From Athripsodes cinereus (Eukaryota > Arthropoda > Insecta > Trichoptera > Leptoceridae): a stretch of DNA of 64,000 bases. Position numbers and translations under genes: made by a program. Below are positions 22,797 through 34,349 of the stretch, piece after piece. Below the pieces are notes generated by a model that saw only the letters and a program-made list of their open reading frames with translations, made no database searches and was not told the origin of the DNA. The DNA is taken from positions 32,811,542 to 32,875,541 of the forward strand of contig OX388305.1 in the NCBI GenBank assembly GCA_947579605.1, written 5' to 3'. How positions within the stretch are numbered: position 1 is the stretch's first letter; each line of letters starts with the position of its first letter.

Positions 22797-23302
22797 CAGG
22801 GATGTTGCGAATATTCGCATCCGCATCCGCAAATGCGGAGCTTCCGCATGTATTTGGACATCTGCATCCGCATCCGCATCCGCAATAATCGATGCGGATG
22901 TTATTGCGGATGCGGATGTAAGACAAATTGCGACAAGAAAGAAATGGGGCGGGGCCGGCGAAAGGCGCGTGCCGTTTGCACTTGACATTAACCAATGGGA
23001 ACGAAAATAATGGTGACAAGATCCGACGCGTTTTTATTTTTGCCGGTTTTATTTTATTTTTGCAAATAACAAAGAAGAAAAAAATAATATCGCCAAAAAA
23101 TCCATAATATTATTGTAGCAAAAATTTCGTCACATATTTGACAGTGGGGCCTACCAACTAAGAAAGTTCCTACTTTTTTTCTATAACATCTTAAACATCC
23201 GCATCCGCATTCGCATCCGCATCCGCGGATGTGAGCCTTCAAAAATCCGCGTCCGCATTCACATCCGCGGATGTGTAAAAATCGACATCCGCAACATCCC
23301 TG
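22797..23302. mobile_element. hAT-type MITE with GCATCC-rich subterminal repeats
   Basis: This 506-bp element has ends CAGGGATGTTGCGAAT and, inverted, CAGGGATGTTGCGGAT (15 of 16). It is flanked by a perfect 8-bp duplication, ATTTTAAT, at 22789-22796 and 23303-23310. The CAGGG ends and 8-bp duplication are diagnostic of hAT. Inside each end are many CATCCG/CGGATG hexamers in both orientations, which probably bind transposase. The centre is GC-rich (GGGGCGGGGCCGGCG near 22946) and has no transposase. Confidence 0.92.
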
Positions 23303-23310
23303 ATTTTAAT

Positions 23311-24849
23311 CGATTGCTTTCCACACATTATACTGCGGTGGTGAGTAGGTCTATTGTTCGTAATTATTATAATACTGTTTTCAACTAAACCATAGAACTG
23401 TTTGAGTAAGATAATAAAATAATAAACTTGGAATAGAAAGCCTCGCTTTTACATAGAACATGTTCTTATAATATTAATATTAACAAGTCACTTTACAAGC
23501 TTCTGTTGCTTCTGCGATTCTTTAATATGATTAGAAATATCATCTTTATGTATCCTGTGCTGTCATTTTTGTCGAGTGAATATTGAACAAACGTTCATTT
23601 CATCAGAATACACGAATTTACTGAAAATTAATTTATACATTCTTTAATTTTAAAGAGAATACCGTAGCAATAAAAGTCCAATATATTTATTCCAATGCTC
23701 AAGGAAATCGTAAAAGTATTATATAATAGCTAGATAATGATAAAAATAATCTAAAAACTAGCTTTTTATTACCTGCAATAAATCACCAAACATGACAGTT
23801 GCTGGGGAAAAACTGGACACCCTAGAAATATTAGAACATTACGGGAGTTACCTAAGAAGAAGTAGTATTGGACATAAGATTGTTACAAGGTTACTGGTCT
23901 CGACTTGAAATAAAGATATACTGAATATAAACTGGTACAAATTACCTTCACCCAAAAGTTTTGTAATCAAACTTGGTTCCAATTAATAATAAATCGAGAT
24001 TTTAAAGTAAATTGTATATTTCGAATAATATCATTACGTACATTTTTTATTAATTAAAAATACTATAATATGTTGTCCAAGAAGTAGGTTTATCGATAAT
24101 TTACTAAATTAATTATATTACTATATTATATTACAGATATATTAAAGTGTTTTGGTACAACTCCTTGTGATAAATGAGTCTTATTATTTTCATTGCCCAG
24201 CAAACAAAGGATGTATATACGAGTATTATGCGAATAAATAATAAAGAAGTATGAATTATTGTAACCATAATTTATGGAACTCCACTGATGTAAGAGAAGA
24301 TAAACTAATTTATTTAGGCGGCAAGAGGCTTCAAAATCCCAAAAGAAATCCATAATCCTCTTCGCAAGAAGGATTCTTATCGATTAAGTATAATATCACA
24401 AATCTTAGTTTTCTATTGAGTAAATTTGTTGGAGTTGGTATAAAATGTATTATTCTTAGAGTCTTTTCATGGTGGTTCTGATTAACATGAACTAATGAAA
24501 ATTAAGTAAAGGTTTCGATATAATTCACAAAGAATTTTAAAATCAAAATACAAGTTTAAACTAACGATGATTCGGCTAAAGGGACATCGAAGGAGTGTAG
24601 TCAAAAGATTCAACACACGGGGGTATTTTGGCCAGTCAGCCCTTCAGGCTGCCCACACCCTCAATGTGGACATGATTTGTTAAGTGTGGAATTTTGGATA
24701 AAGTCTCCAGACTTCTGCGATATCTGGGTGGACGGTGGGTCCTTCAATGTATTAACGATAAAACAGTCAAAATTTTATATGTACACATTTTTATGGCTGT
24801 GAGTCTCTAAAAACTATGAATAATTTTGTTGATATAAAATATACCTAAT
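23311..24849. other. no supported feature
   Basis: Mostly AT-rich. A less AT-rich patch at about 24590-24760 looks like degraded repeat sequence, but I could not place it. Confidence 0.5.
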
Positions 24850-25200
24850 GTGTCACAAATGATGTTGTGCGCCGGCGTACCCGGGCAGAGACCTGTAATC
24901 TCCGTAATACTGGAGAGAAGATGGTCCCGGCTGGGACATGTTCTGAGAATGCCCAATGATAGTTGGCCAAAAAGAGCGCTGTTCTTCCGTCCGCAAGTGT
25001 TCCGTCGGCCAGGCCGTCCCTCTTTCACAATACACCGTTCCTATGACAACGACATCAGAGCGCAAGGAATGTCGTGGAAAGACGTGACGCAATTGGCGCA
25101 GAGACGCTCTGAATGGAGGAGGCTGGTTTCTGCCCTGTGCTCCCGAGAGGAGCGTTGAGGGCGATGAAATGAAATGAAAAATATAATGTGTAATAACATA
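24850..25200 (+). pseudogene. LINE family 2 C-terminus
   Basis: The open frame encodes PVISVILERRWSRLGHVLRM, PNDSWPKRALFFRPQVFRRP, GRPSFTIHRSYDNDI and RRSEWRRLVSALCSREER before the stop. It keeps the segment missing from the 14-kb copy. It is followed by a GATGAAATGAAATGAAAA tail. The GRP element and final W..LV are standard for the C-termini of RTE-like LINE proteins. 5'-truncated, no catalytic domain. Confidence 0.78.
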
Positions 25201-25341
25201 AATTAAAGTTGTTCATGGTGTGTACGTTTTGTGGATTCGTCACAATCCACTATCTTGTGATGCTTTTACAATGTTTGGGGTATGTTGTTAACTCAAAAAG
25301 TGCCTGTTTTAGATTAACATCAAGGAAATGATTTAAACTTA

Positions 25342-25602
25342 CTACTACTACTACTATACCATCACGGCATATCCCACAAGTGGGGTAGCCAGTAGACCAA
25401 CTGCATGTAAGAAACATGAAAACTGTCCTCTTCGTGCCAACACAAAATCAAGACATTCAGGATGGGTGGCAAACCTCATCGCTGAATTTCAGATGTACAA
25501 TGTCTTAGTTTTTTCGAACACCTGCCTTTTACAGGACACTCGAAAACTTACGCAGAAGAGTGGGAGACCAATTCTTTACCGGGTGCTCCACGGGATATAA
25601 AT
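25342..25602 (-). mobile_element. SINE-C, complete copy with 13-bp target duplication
   Basis: This minus-strand copy is bounded by TGATTTAAACTTA at 25329-25341 and 25603-25615. Its 5' head (high coordinates) reads GGAGCACCCGGTAAAGAATT, with a B-box-like GGTGTTCGAA further in. Its 3' end (low coordinates) contains GGCTACCCCACTTGTGGGAT, then ATGCCGTGATGGTATAGTAG. The last part is shared with the 3' end of LINE family 1. The hairpin CCCAC-TT-GTGGG is intact. Confidence 0.87.
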
Positions 25603-25615
25603 TGATTTAAACTTA

Positions 25616-26484
25616 ATTATCTTATTCTTATTATTATTATTTATATGTGATATTTTAATACGGTAAGCCTTCTTTGTAAATACATAGGTAGATACAATAT
25701 TTACATACACACTTCCTAATATTGTAACCTGTGTTGCCCTATCAAGTCATAATATAATTTTACAACTTGGCTCTGAATCGTGACTTAATTCAAATGAGCA
25801 TAATATAGCATAGGTACATATGTACATAATAGATAACACGAGTTATAGCAATTAGTCTTTGGTAAACCAAAGTTGTTGCTGGTTAAGTGGTATGAATTTA
25901 CACAGTTTCAAGCTTTGTCTCCCTCGTTGTTACTGCAACGTTGCATCACGTAACATTTACAAGTCTGCTTCATTGCACAACCGCAATGATTGCCATCAAA
26001 TAATAACTATTCAATAATGTGTTCAATTTGCTTTTATCAGTATACAATTTTAACTTAAATTTCATCTACATACTACTAAACTAGCATCAGTTCTGGCTTC
26101 ACTAAGGCAATTATCGTGAATTCACCATTAAGTAATTAACAATAAAGTTCTTTAATTATTATAATTTGGTTTATGTTCAGGAAGTGAGAGAAGATCTACA
26201 TAGCGTTAGGGTATAGTTAAATACATAAATATATAGTTTTTGGTTACATACCTTAAGGTTAGTTGAAAGAGATTGCCTCTTAGCGATAAACTCGTCTTCT
26301 GTACACTGATTGTATTTAATTTAAATGTATACCTTCTATGGAATTGTTTGTAATTAATATACAGTAAGAAATGAATAAATTAATAAGTATTGACATATTA
26401 ATATTGAGACATATTGACAAATCACGTTCCAAACGAATTTGATGAAATACAACTTTTTAGTGTTTAATTAGTGAGAATGAATCA
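25616..26484. other. no supported feature
   Basis: AT-rich sequence, nothing recognised. Confidence 0.55.
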
Positions 26485-26632
26485 TCTAGAATGAGTCTCG
26501 GCCTCGTGAACATGAAGTCCGTGGTTCGATCCCAGGTGCCGGCAAACTCTCCTTTCACGACACAAGCTTTTAAAAGCTTTCTGTGAAAGGTATACAAGAT
26601 TATTACAAAGCCCAGGTATATCTTTTTTTTAA
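26485..26632 (+). mobile_element. SINE-B, copy 1
   Basis: The tRNA-like head has GAGTCTCGGCCTCGTGAAC and the B box GTGGTTCGATCCCAGG at 26521-26536. The family-typical GGCAAACTCTCCTTTCACGA, then CACAAGCTTTT and GTGAAAGGTATACAAG follow, ending CCCAGGTATATCTTTTTTTT. Three other copies lie at 36.05, 54.0 and 60.0 kb. The 5' acceptor-stem sequence is partly lost here. Confidence 0.8.
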
Positions 26633-27319
26633 ACAAAAAATCCACTAGTACGAAAGTAATTTGTTCAATTTGTAATTTATGAAACTGGAATATTATAATA
26701 TTAGCATTTAATTCACAATACCTACTTTTTTCAAGACTTAAACCCTTTCTTACTTTAAGGTCATTGTAACGTGGGGGTCGTTCAAAGAAACAGCTGTTTT
26801 CTACTTTATAACTTGTCAATATAATATCATATAAGTATGAAATATTCATCGTAGATGACATACTCATTGAAGTATACTTGATATGTGACAAATTTCTAAA
26901 CCTTTCTACACCTACATACTCGTATTTACGCAGTGTTAATTTTTTAAATGTAGCATCATATTTATCATATTCAGTGTTCTGGTTGATGATCGTCCTGAAC
27001 GTGGTGAGATTCGCACGAGATATTGTCCTCCCCCCCTCCTCTCAATATACCCCTGTTTTTTTATTCGGAGAGCATTAGCACCCCCTCCCCCTGGACGTCA
27101 GTTATTGCTTGTGTATACTTGTAATGGTGTGTTCATTTCACGAGTGAATGTTTTTATTTTTACCTTCATTGTTTTTGCTTCAATTGGTGCATTGATTATG
27201 TCATCGAGTACATTTTGTTTTTATTTATTTGTGTTGTTTTTTTGAGTTGCAACATAGATAAAATGATGTAAAATAATTTAACAAACTTCACTGGCTTGTA
27301 AACCTTACAATATTTTATA
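26633..27319. other. no supported feature
   Basis: AT-rich sequence. A short C-rich patch at 27030-27090 (CCCCCCTCC-like) has no assignable role. Confidence 0.5.
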
Positions 27320-27323
27320 TTAA

Positions 27324-28290
27324 CCCTTAACCGGAATCGCTATTTCGGTCAACGTAACTGGAATCGCGGGTCCAAATGGACCCGCTAATTAAAATAAAGT
27401 TTTTTTTGTAATATAGACGTTATTAACCATTAAATGGGTTATAGATGTATTGAAACTAGTTGTTTGTAGTATGTAAGGAAGTTTTATTAATTAACATTTT
27501 TAAATTATACATCTTTTTGGCTTTTCTTCTTAGGAACCAAGTTTAGCACAAGTTTTTATCAGTCCCTTTTTTGACATGTAAAATTATAATAACAAATAAA
27601 AAACTTAAAAAAACTAATCAAAGTACAGGGTTTTACGTCTCTTCCCATTAACAAAAACAAACATTCTTTATGAGATCATTCAAAAACAAAAAAAATGGTG
27701 AGATATGAAAAAATTAAAAAAAAACTCAGTCTTTTCATCATTTTATGTAAGGCACTTGCTACACAATATCCTTTTTTGTAGGTGAATCTTACATATATAG
27801 TTGCAGCATTTTTCACACTTCTGTGATTGTTTATTGTCAGTCACATTGTGATCGGATGAAGAGTCACTAGAGTGTGAAGTGGATAAGTGTGCCGTATTTT
27901 CATTTTCACTTATGTTTTCTTCGTCACAAGGTTCAAAATCACTTAAAGGTTCTGGATCTGAATCATTTTCATCCAATAACAATTCTTCAATATCTTTATT
28001 AGTAAGATTACACGCCATTGTTCCAAAAAAAATATCTAAAACAATACAAATTAAATAAGTGTACATTTACATAAAAGTTACGTAATTGGAATCGTGGGTC
28101 CAATTGGACCCTCGATAGTTCGTTACCTCCACTTCCAGTAAATTGTAAGCACCACGCGTCTGGCACCCGCCGCGACTCGCAACGTAATGAGATTAGATTG
28201 GCGCGCAAAAGTGTAACTGCGCGCGTTTAAAAAATAAACGGTTTTTTTGTTTTTGTCGGGTCCAAATGGACCCACGATTCCGGTTAAGGG
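27324..28290 (-). mobile_element. piggyBac-family element, internally deleted
   Basis: The 967-bp element is flanked by TTAA at 27320-27323 and 28291-28294. It has perfect 16-bp TIRs, CCCTTAACCGGAATCG, at both ends. TTAA targeting and a CCC start define piggyBac. Three palindromes of the form GGGTCCAAATGGACCC lie at 27368-27383, 28096-28111 and 28258-28273, and the first two are preceded by ACGTAA(C/T)TGGAATCG, so they look like transposase-binding repeats. The only sizeable ORF (27743-28018) keeps the two ends of a transposase without its catalytic middle. Confidence 0.92.
27743..28018 (-). CDS. mini-transposase: piggyBac N-terminus joined to cysteine-rich C-terminus
   Basis: The 91-codon ORF is best started at MACNLTNKDIEELLLDENDS. 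An upstream in-frame Met exists (28066), but its intervening residues look untranslated. Residues 1-60 are acidic and Ser-rich (LLLDENDSDPEPLSDFE), as at the start of piggyBac transposases. The end, QKCEKCCNYICKIHLQKRIL then CSKCLT, has C-x2-C-C-x3-C...H...C-x2-C spacing like their C-terminal cysteine-rich DNA-binding domain. The catalytic DDD core is absent. The join is in frame with no stop, so a small TIR-binding protein is possible. Whether it is translated is unknown. Confidence 0.6.
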   Translation of the reverse strand: MACNLTNKDIEELLLDENDSDPEPLSDFEPCDEENISENENTAHLSTSHSSDSSSDHNVTDNKQSQKCEKCCNYICKIHLQKRILCSKCLT

Positions 28291-28565
28291 TTAATAAAAA
28301 AAAAAATTAAAAGTTTTTTAGAAAGCTAGATTGGATTTTTCAAGAATATGACTACAATAGGAACTTAAATGCTGAGAAATTTCTTTCTTTTTTTATTCCT
28401 TCAAAATTTAGCACAGCTCGTACTTTAAAGGATAAAGGGTCATTCTTAGATCATAAATTCAGCAACAAAACATATTATATAACCATAAAATATCTCTCCC
28501 ATTTCCTAGCGATTTTTCATAACTAAAAAATTAAATTGACAGTAAGTACATAGAGGCAGTAAAAT

Positions 28566-29170
28566 AATACATTTACCTTGGACACAAGATCAAAATCGGA
28601 AAGGAAAATCAAACTGCAGAGATACCCAGAAGAATTGGCTTAGGCTGGGCAGCATTCGGCAAATTAAAACATATTCTCACTGATAAAGACGTCCCAAGAA
28701 ATTTGAAGAGGAGGGTCTACGAAGCATGTGTCCTCCCAGTGACAACTTATGGATTAGAAACCATGTCACTAACTGTAGCAAGTGTCAACAAGCTGAAATG
28801 TTCACAAAGATCCATGGAAAGACGAATGTTAGGGATAAGTCTGAGAGACAGAATAAGAAACGAAGACATCAGGTACCTGACAAAGGTTACAGACATAATG
28901 GACCGTGTGGCAAAGCTTAAGTGGCAATGGGCGGGACATGTAGCAAGACGTGACGATGGTAGATGGACCCCCAAGATTCTTAAATGGCGACCATGGAGTA
29001 GTAAAAGAAGCATCGGAAGACCGCAAAAGAGATGGATTGACGATATAACTCCAATCGCTGGACGAAATTGGATGCAGCGGGCACAGGATCGAGACGTTTG
29101 GAAAAGTTTGGAAGAGGCCTACATCCAGCAGTGGAGAGATGGCTGACTAGTGAGTGAGTGAGTGAGTGAA
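28566..29170 (+). pseudogene. LINE family 3 C-terminus with GTGA tail
   Basis: A stop-free frame of about 193 codons runs from YIYLGHKIKIGKENQTAEI through GLGWAAFGKLKHILTDKD, YEACVLPVTTYGLETMSLTV and MERRMLGISLRDRIRNEDIR to GRPQKRWIDDITPIAGRNWM, ending EEAYIQQWRDG. This is the usual post-polymerase region of insect RTE-like retrotransposons. The copy ends in (GTGA)n at 29150-29169. A nearly identical, shorter copy lies at 31705-32130. 5'-truncated, so no active enzyme. Confidence 0.85.
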
Positions 29171-30224
29171 AAAATTAAAAGGAGTTATATGTAAAAAAGT
29201 AACAAATCGATAAGACACTCAGTAAATTCTCACCTAAATTTCTTTATTATATTATACCTAAAATTCGTAAACTTATCTGCTGTTATAGTGTTTTGATTGT
29301 TTTGATGTTGTGCAATTGGTTTATGGAACGTTCAAATTGTACTAATACATCTTTACATAGAATATGGTTTGATTTGAAAGCGCTAGCAAACGATTCGTTT
29401 GAATGGAATACATCATAATAACATTTCTCTAAATATTTAATTGAGTGTATTTTCCTCCGTAACTGTTTGTTTTCCTGTTGTTATTAATATGAAAGTGGTT
29501 TTAGGTTTTGTATAACAGTGCTCTGCAGTTTTGGTTTGTGTTTAGTAAATGGTATGTACATTCAACATTGTTCAAACTATTAAATTGCTTCAAGAAGCAA
29601 GCAAATAATTACAAGGCAACTCGCACCATAATTAAGTTGCACAGCTGTTTTGCATTTGTGTTTGTGTATATTCATTTGTAAGTTGTTTGAAACTTTACGT
29701 AGAAAAAGAGAATAGTGTTTTATCTTTAAATACATATCTACGAACGAACAAACCAACTCGTACTTATATTATGTTAGTGACATGGCAAAATATCTTTATT
29801 ATTAATACGAAAGTTAATAACAAGATAATTACATATGTTATTTAATTCAAATTAATGTCAAAATATAACACTGTGGGCTTTATGTGTAATAATAACATTT
29901 TCAGTTAACATATAAATATTAAATATTTTGGTGTTTTGAAAACAATTAGGTAAATTATTTAAGTTTAAAATGGAAAACTAATATAATGTGTACGTGTGTT
30001 GTGGTATTACAATATGTTGTTTAGAATAATTATTACTCGAGCAAATTTATGCTCCGGAATGTGAGGCGTAACAATTAAATTGTTAAAGGGTAGGTACCTA
30101 CAAAGGTATCTTATAAATATCTGTACATTTTAGAATCAATTATCATTTTCTGAAATAAATTATATTGTTACAACGTTAAACTATACCTAATTTAATGGGT
30201 TTACTAGAATTTCAGTCTAATTAT
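29171..30224. other. no supported feature
   Basis: AT-rich sequence, nothing recognised. Confidence 0.55.
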
Positions 30225-30375
30225 AGTTGGCCAAAAGCAACACTTTCCTTTAAACCATAAAAGTTTCGACAGCCTGGGATTCCCTCTCTCACATTACATC
30301 GTTCCAATGACAACGACATCACTCTGAATGGAGAAGGCTGATTTTTGTCCTATGCTTAAGCGTTGAGGGGCAGAG
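30225..30375 (+). pseudogene. LINE family 2 fragment, decayed
   Basis: The nucleotides follow the 24.85-kb copy: AGTTGGCCAAAA, then CAATGACAACGACATCA and CTCTGAATGGAGAAGGCTGA, then GCGTTGAGGG. Large internal deletions and substitutions leave no useful frame. Confidence 0.6.
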
Positions 30376-31694
30376 TGACTAGAATTTTAAGTAAATAATA
30401 TCATGCAGATTGCACTGATTATGTCTTCTAAGTAGCATTTTGTTCTCTAAAAATAATTTAAAAGGGAGTATATACAGATATAACGGGATCCCGTTATTAT
30501 GTCGGTCAGTCCGGTACCGTTTGAAAACACTTCCGTTAAATGGTGTTTATCAAAATATCCGGTCGTGGGAATATTGTCGTAAATCATTGACTGGCCTGAT
30601 GACGTAGTAACGACTCTCCTGTCATACTTCATCTTCTTTTACTCCCTCCACACCCCCGTCAAGTAACCCATACAACCCCCTAAACTGGACTGGATATTAC
30701 ATATTATATGTAGGTATTGTATATCAGCTCGATTCATTGGCATGCAGTCTGCGATGCTATAGAATGAAAAGCATAAATAAAGTTTCGTACTTCTTGAAAT
30801 ATCAATATGACTTCATACTACGTGTGTGCTTTTTAATGCATGACATGAATTAAAGAATGATTTAAGAGACACAAAAGTCCCTTAAATCATAAATAGTGTG
30901 AAAATTGAAGTGCTTGCAAAGAATAATACTTGAAATGCAGTGGATATAATTATATTTTGTAGAAATTTTGGGGATGTTAATTAATCTAGTTACATGTTTA
31001 ACAATATACAATGTAGTGTCGCGAAGATAGTGTTCATTAGTAGCCAATCTAAAATTGAAGATACGAATGTATTTATTTCTATTTTATTTAATTTTACACA
31101 ACAAACGGCTGCAAACTACCTTTAAAAATAAGCACTTTAATCACTAGCTGATATATAAGATTAAAAAAAAACAATTAAAAAAACATGCTATCAATAATTT
31201 CAAATAGATATTCGGATAAAAAGTAGATAAACAATAATACAGGTATGACAGACAAAATTTTTATTTTTATGAAATGGGAGGACACCTATATTTGTTATTA
31301 AATTAGGGTAGATTGCAAAAAAAAAGTTTTTTCACTGATCAAGAAAAATATTAAAAAACTTATATTAACCTAAGTTTATTTTACTGGGAAAGAGAAAAGA
31401 AAAACTATGGCTTTCAAGTATTCATCCACCCACACATTATTTATTTTATTTACTATGAAATTAATGCTGTCTACAATACAGATTTTTTCTATTGATTAAC
31501 TTCTATAAAACAATTATTTTGCTTATTTTTTATATAAATAAATAGTGGATTATTCAAGAAATATGTAGGAGAATAATCGAGGGTGTATTCTATTAATACT
31601 CTCTATAATAATCGTGGGTGTATGCGGAATTATAGTCGATTAAATGAAAAACCAAATCAGAGGTTGGTAAAAAATATGTGTCAAATATGTATGT
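30376..31694. other. mostly no feature; one 18-bp perfect palindrome
   Basis: ATAACGGGATCCCGTTAT at 30480-30497 is a perfect palindrome within a less AT-rich patch at 30470-30690. The rest is AT-rich with nothing recognised. Confidence 0.5.
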
Positions 31695-31704
31695 ACATGT
31701 ACAT

Positions 31705-32130
31705 CACACTCACACACTCACTAGTCAGCCATCTCTCCACTGCTGGATGTAGGCCTCTTCCAAACTTTTCCAAACGTCTCGATCCTGTGCCCGCTGCATC
31801 CAATTTCGTCCAGCGATTGGAGTTATATCGTCAATCCATCTCTTTTGCGGTCTTCCGATGCTTCTTTTACTAGTCCATGGTCGCCATTTAAGAATCTTGG
31901 GGGTCCATCTACCATCGTCACGTCTTGCTACATGTCCCGCCCATTGCCACTTAAGCTTTGCCACACGGTCCATTATGTCTGTAACCTTTGTCAGGTACCT
32001 GATGTCTTCGTTTCTTATTCTGTCTCTCAGACTTATCCCTAACATTCGTCTTTCCATGGATCTTTGTGAACATTTCAGCTTGTTGACACTTGCTACAGTT
32101 AGTGACATGGTTTCTAATCCATAAGTTGTC
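31705..32130 (-). mobile_element. LINE family 3, young 5'-truncated copy
   Basis: The minus strand reads TTYGLETMSLTVASVNKLKC through to EEAYIQQWRDG with no stop. The only coding difference I see from 28.57-29.15 kb is T for S in WR-PW(S/T)SKR. It is bounded by ACATGTACAT at 31695-31704 and 32131-32140, a 10-bp target duplication. Near identity to the other copy suggests recent mobilisation. The polymerase core is missing. Confidence 0.88.
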
Positions 32131-32189
32131 ACATGTACATATATGTACAAAAATAGCAGAACATAATTTGAAAAAAAATATATAATCAT

Positions 32190-32400
32190 CGTAACTGAGA
32201 CCTCTCTATATGCAGTATTGGTTCCACCTTGAGAGCCTCACGAACATACGTATTCCTTATACGGTATCTCAATGACACCTCAGCCACTTTTCTGAGGAAC
32301 CGCATTTCCGCTGCCTGCAACCTTGATCTCACGCCTTCCGTGAGCATCCAACTGGCTGGGTTACGTTCTCCGCATGACAGAAGACGGACTACCACTTAGA
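32190..32400 (-). pseudogene. LINE family 4 C-terminal fragment
   Basis: The minus strand encodes SCGERNPASWMLTEGVRSRL, QAAEMRFLRKVAEVSLRYRI and RNTYVREALKVEPILHIERS. The pattern 'YG.E.W.LTE..RSR.QAAEMRFLR' is a common LINE block just after the reverse transcriptase. The fragment is open but isolated, and it lies next to the family 3 insertion. Confidence 0.65.
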
Positions 32401-32742
32401 AGGCTGTGAAAGAGGGCAGAAGAATGATTGTGAATATACTAAGGATTTTTTGACACATAGGTACGTAGAATACATATACGTAGAACTAAAGAGACTAGCT
32501 GAAAAAAGGAAGGAATGGAGAAGAAAATACAAACTCGTTCTAGACCAATCCAATGGATTGTAACTTACTATATACATACTTAGGAAATGTATGAAGTTTT
32601 GTCATCATCCTTTTGTCAGAGTGAGGTTATTGAACATATTTTTAAATATGTTATTTTGGTTAAAAATAAGTTTTTATAAACAACAATTATACTGGCAATC
32701 AAGCTGCTGCAATAAGAAATTTCTGTACTTTCAATATTTATA
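32401..32742. other. no supported feature
   Basis: A degraded stretch at 32400-32550 could be further LINE sequence on the same strand, but I could not confirm a reading frame. Confidence 0.4.
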
Positions 32743-32938
32743 CTACCTATACTATGTCCCAAGTGGGGTGGGCAGAGAGAACGGAACGCCAAATAGATCT
32801 AACATTGTAGTTCTAACCTCATTTATTCGTTCAAAATGTCCAATCCACCGTAGCTTATTCACGCGCATTCTATGCACAAAACTCTTCTTGCATCCGCTCA
32901 TTCTTCTTATGTCCTTATTCTTCACTCTATCTTTTTAT
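32743..32938 (-). pseudogene. LINE family 1, internally deleted fragment
   Basis: This matches 46.17-46.22 kb (TCCCAAGTGGGGTGGGCAGA, GAGAACGGAACGCC) and then jumps to the part matching 46.41-46.53 kb (ATTCGTTCAAAATGTCCAAT, TTATTCACGCGCATTCT). An internal deletion of about 180 bp relative to that copy is implied. No usable frame. Confidence 0.68.
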
Positions 32939-33369
32939 TAATCAAGCGACAAAACATCCCAGTAACTTGTTATAATAATATGGAATGATTTTTTAAATAT
33001 CTCTTGAAATTTCAAATGTGGTGAATAAGGAAATACTTAGAAAAAGTATAATGCAAACGAAGTATATGGATTATCCTGTGAGACGATGTTTTGTGATAAT
33101 CCTTGAAATGTCACAAACATCTTAATGAATTGATATAAACATAATATAAATTAATGATGTACCCTAATGGCTTCCTATATTATTATTTCGTCTCACAGAA
33201 CTTTGTTTCTCAGTTCCCGATTCGTTACATATTATATCTTCTATTGCCTTAGATGTAAAATTTAAATAAGTTTCTTATATTTTATCTAAGTAGTTTTGAA
33301 AATCGTCATTCATTTTAAAACGAGGTTTATATTTTTGTTTAAATATAAATTATTTATGTTTGCCATCTT
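32939..33369. other. no supported feature
   Basis: AT-rich sequence, nothing recognised. Confidence 0.55.
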
Positions 33370-33625
33370 TTGTACTGACTCGCAAGATACTCTACATTTT
33401 TCTTTCTCTTCGCCCTCGCCTTTATCCCATTTACTTGAGGTCAGCTCTTCTAATCCTCATCTTCCAAGTTTTCCGATCCCCTGCATTCTTCGAGCGCAAC
33501 TTTGCCTCCTTTAAGTCCCTGGTAATTGTGGACATCCAGATGATCACTGATCTGCCTGGTTTTCTGAGTCCTACTTCTTTGTCCAAGATATTCACTCGAT
33601 ATTTAAATTTTGTATTTAATATCTA
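33370..33625 (-). pseudogene. LINE C-terminal fragment (family 5)
   Basis: The minus strand encodes VGLRKPGRSVIIWMSTITRD, LKEAKLRSKNAGDRKTWKMR, IRRADLK and a stop. The blocks 'GR....W......DL......A.DR..W...IR.ADP' are the standard tail of insect RTE-like LINE proteins. The 3' border is not clear. Confidence 0.65.
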
Positions 33626-34349
33626 AGTCTCAGAGTAATGAAGGACAGCTTTTTTTAAATTAAAATTACGGTAGTTATATCGTTCATAGAAAACAATCCT
33701 CTAGATTTCTCTAAAATGTTTTCATATTTTGCTCTCAAATATGTAGGTACGTTTCCAACACAATTTAATAGTTCGTAGGTATATAGGAGATGACACAGCG
33801 GCATTCGTAAATTATTCAAAGACTGATACGGAGAATGTACAATATTCCAATACTGTGTTGGATATTGTTTCAGGCGTTGCGAGGACCGACGACACTCATG
33901 CACTGATATTATAGTCCAGTGGGTCGATGACGGAAGACAGAGGACTTAACGACCAGGGACTTAGAGTAATTGGCAGGTTGGGTAATTGATTCACTGTGTG
34001 GTGATTTCATACATCCTGCAATATATAACACACACATACAAGAATTATTATTATTATTATACACTGACAAAGTGATACCTCCCATAACATACACGACATG
34101 CATAATAATATGATACATGATTAGTGTTATTATAGGTAACCCATCAGTTCTATATAATGGCATGCCACTGGTGCATTCATTGCTTCACACAATACTGATG
34201 CATACTGCAATTTTAGTGACTAGTACCTATAATATCTTCCTGCATAACCAACAATTATTATCGTTATTATTGTAATGAACTGAGAAATACTTACGAATCT
34301 GAGTATCTCAGTAGGTATATTGTTGTTTCATGAGTAATCCATAAGAATA
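33626..34349. other. no supported feature
   Basis: ORFs on the minus strand at 33655-33903 and 33909-34163 have no domain I recognise. Confidence 0.5.

Noticed and set aside
26457..26891. 144-codon minus-strand ORF
   Set aside because: It overlaps SINE-B in antisense and reads through its body. No protein family recognised.
30480..30497. 18-bp palindrome as a regulatory site or element end
   Set aside because: A single occurrence with no partner or repeat context. It may be chance.
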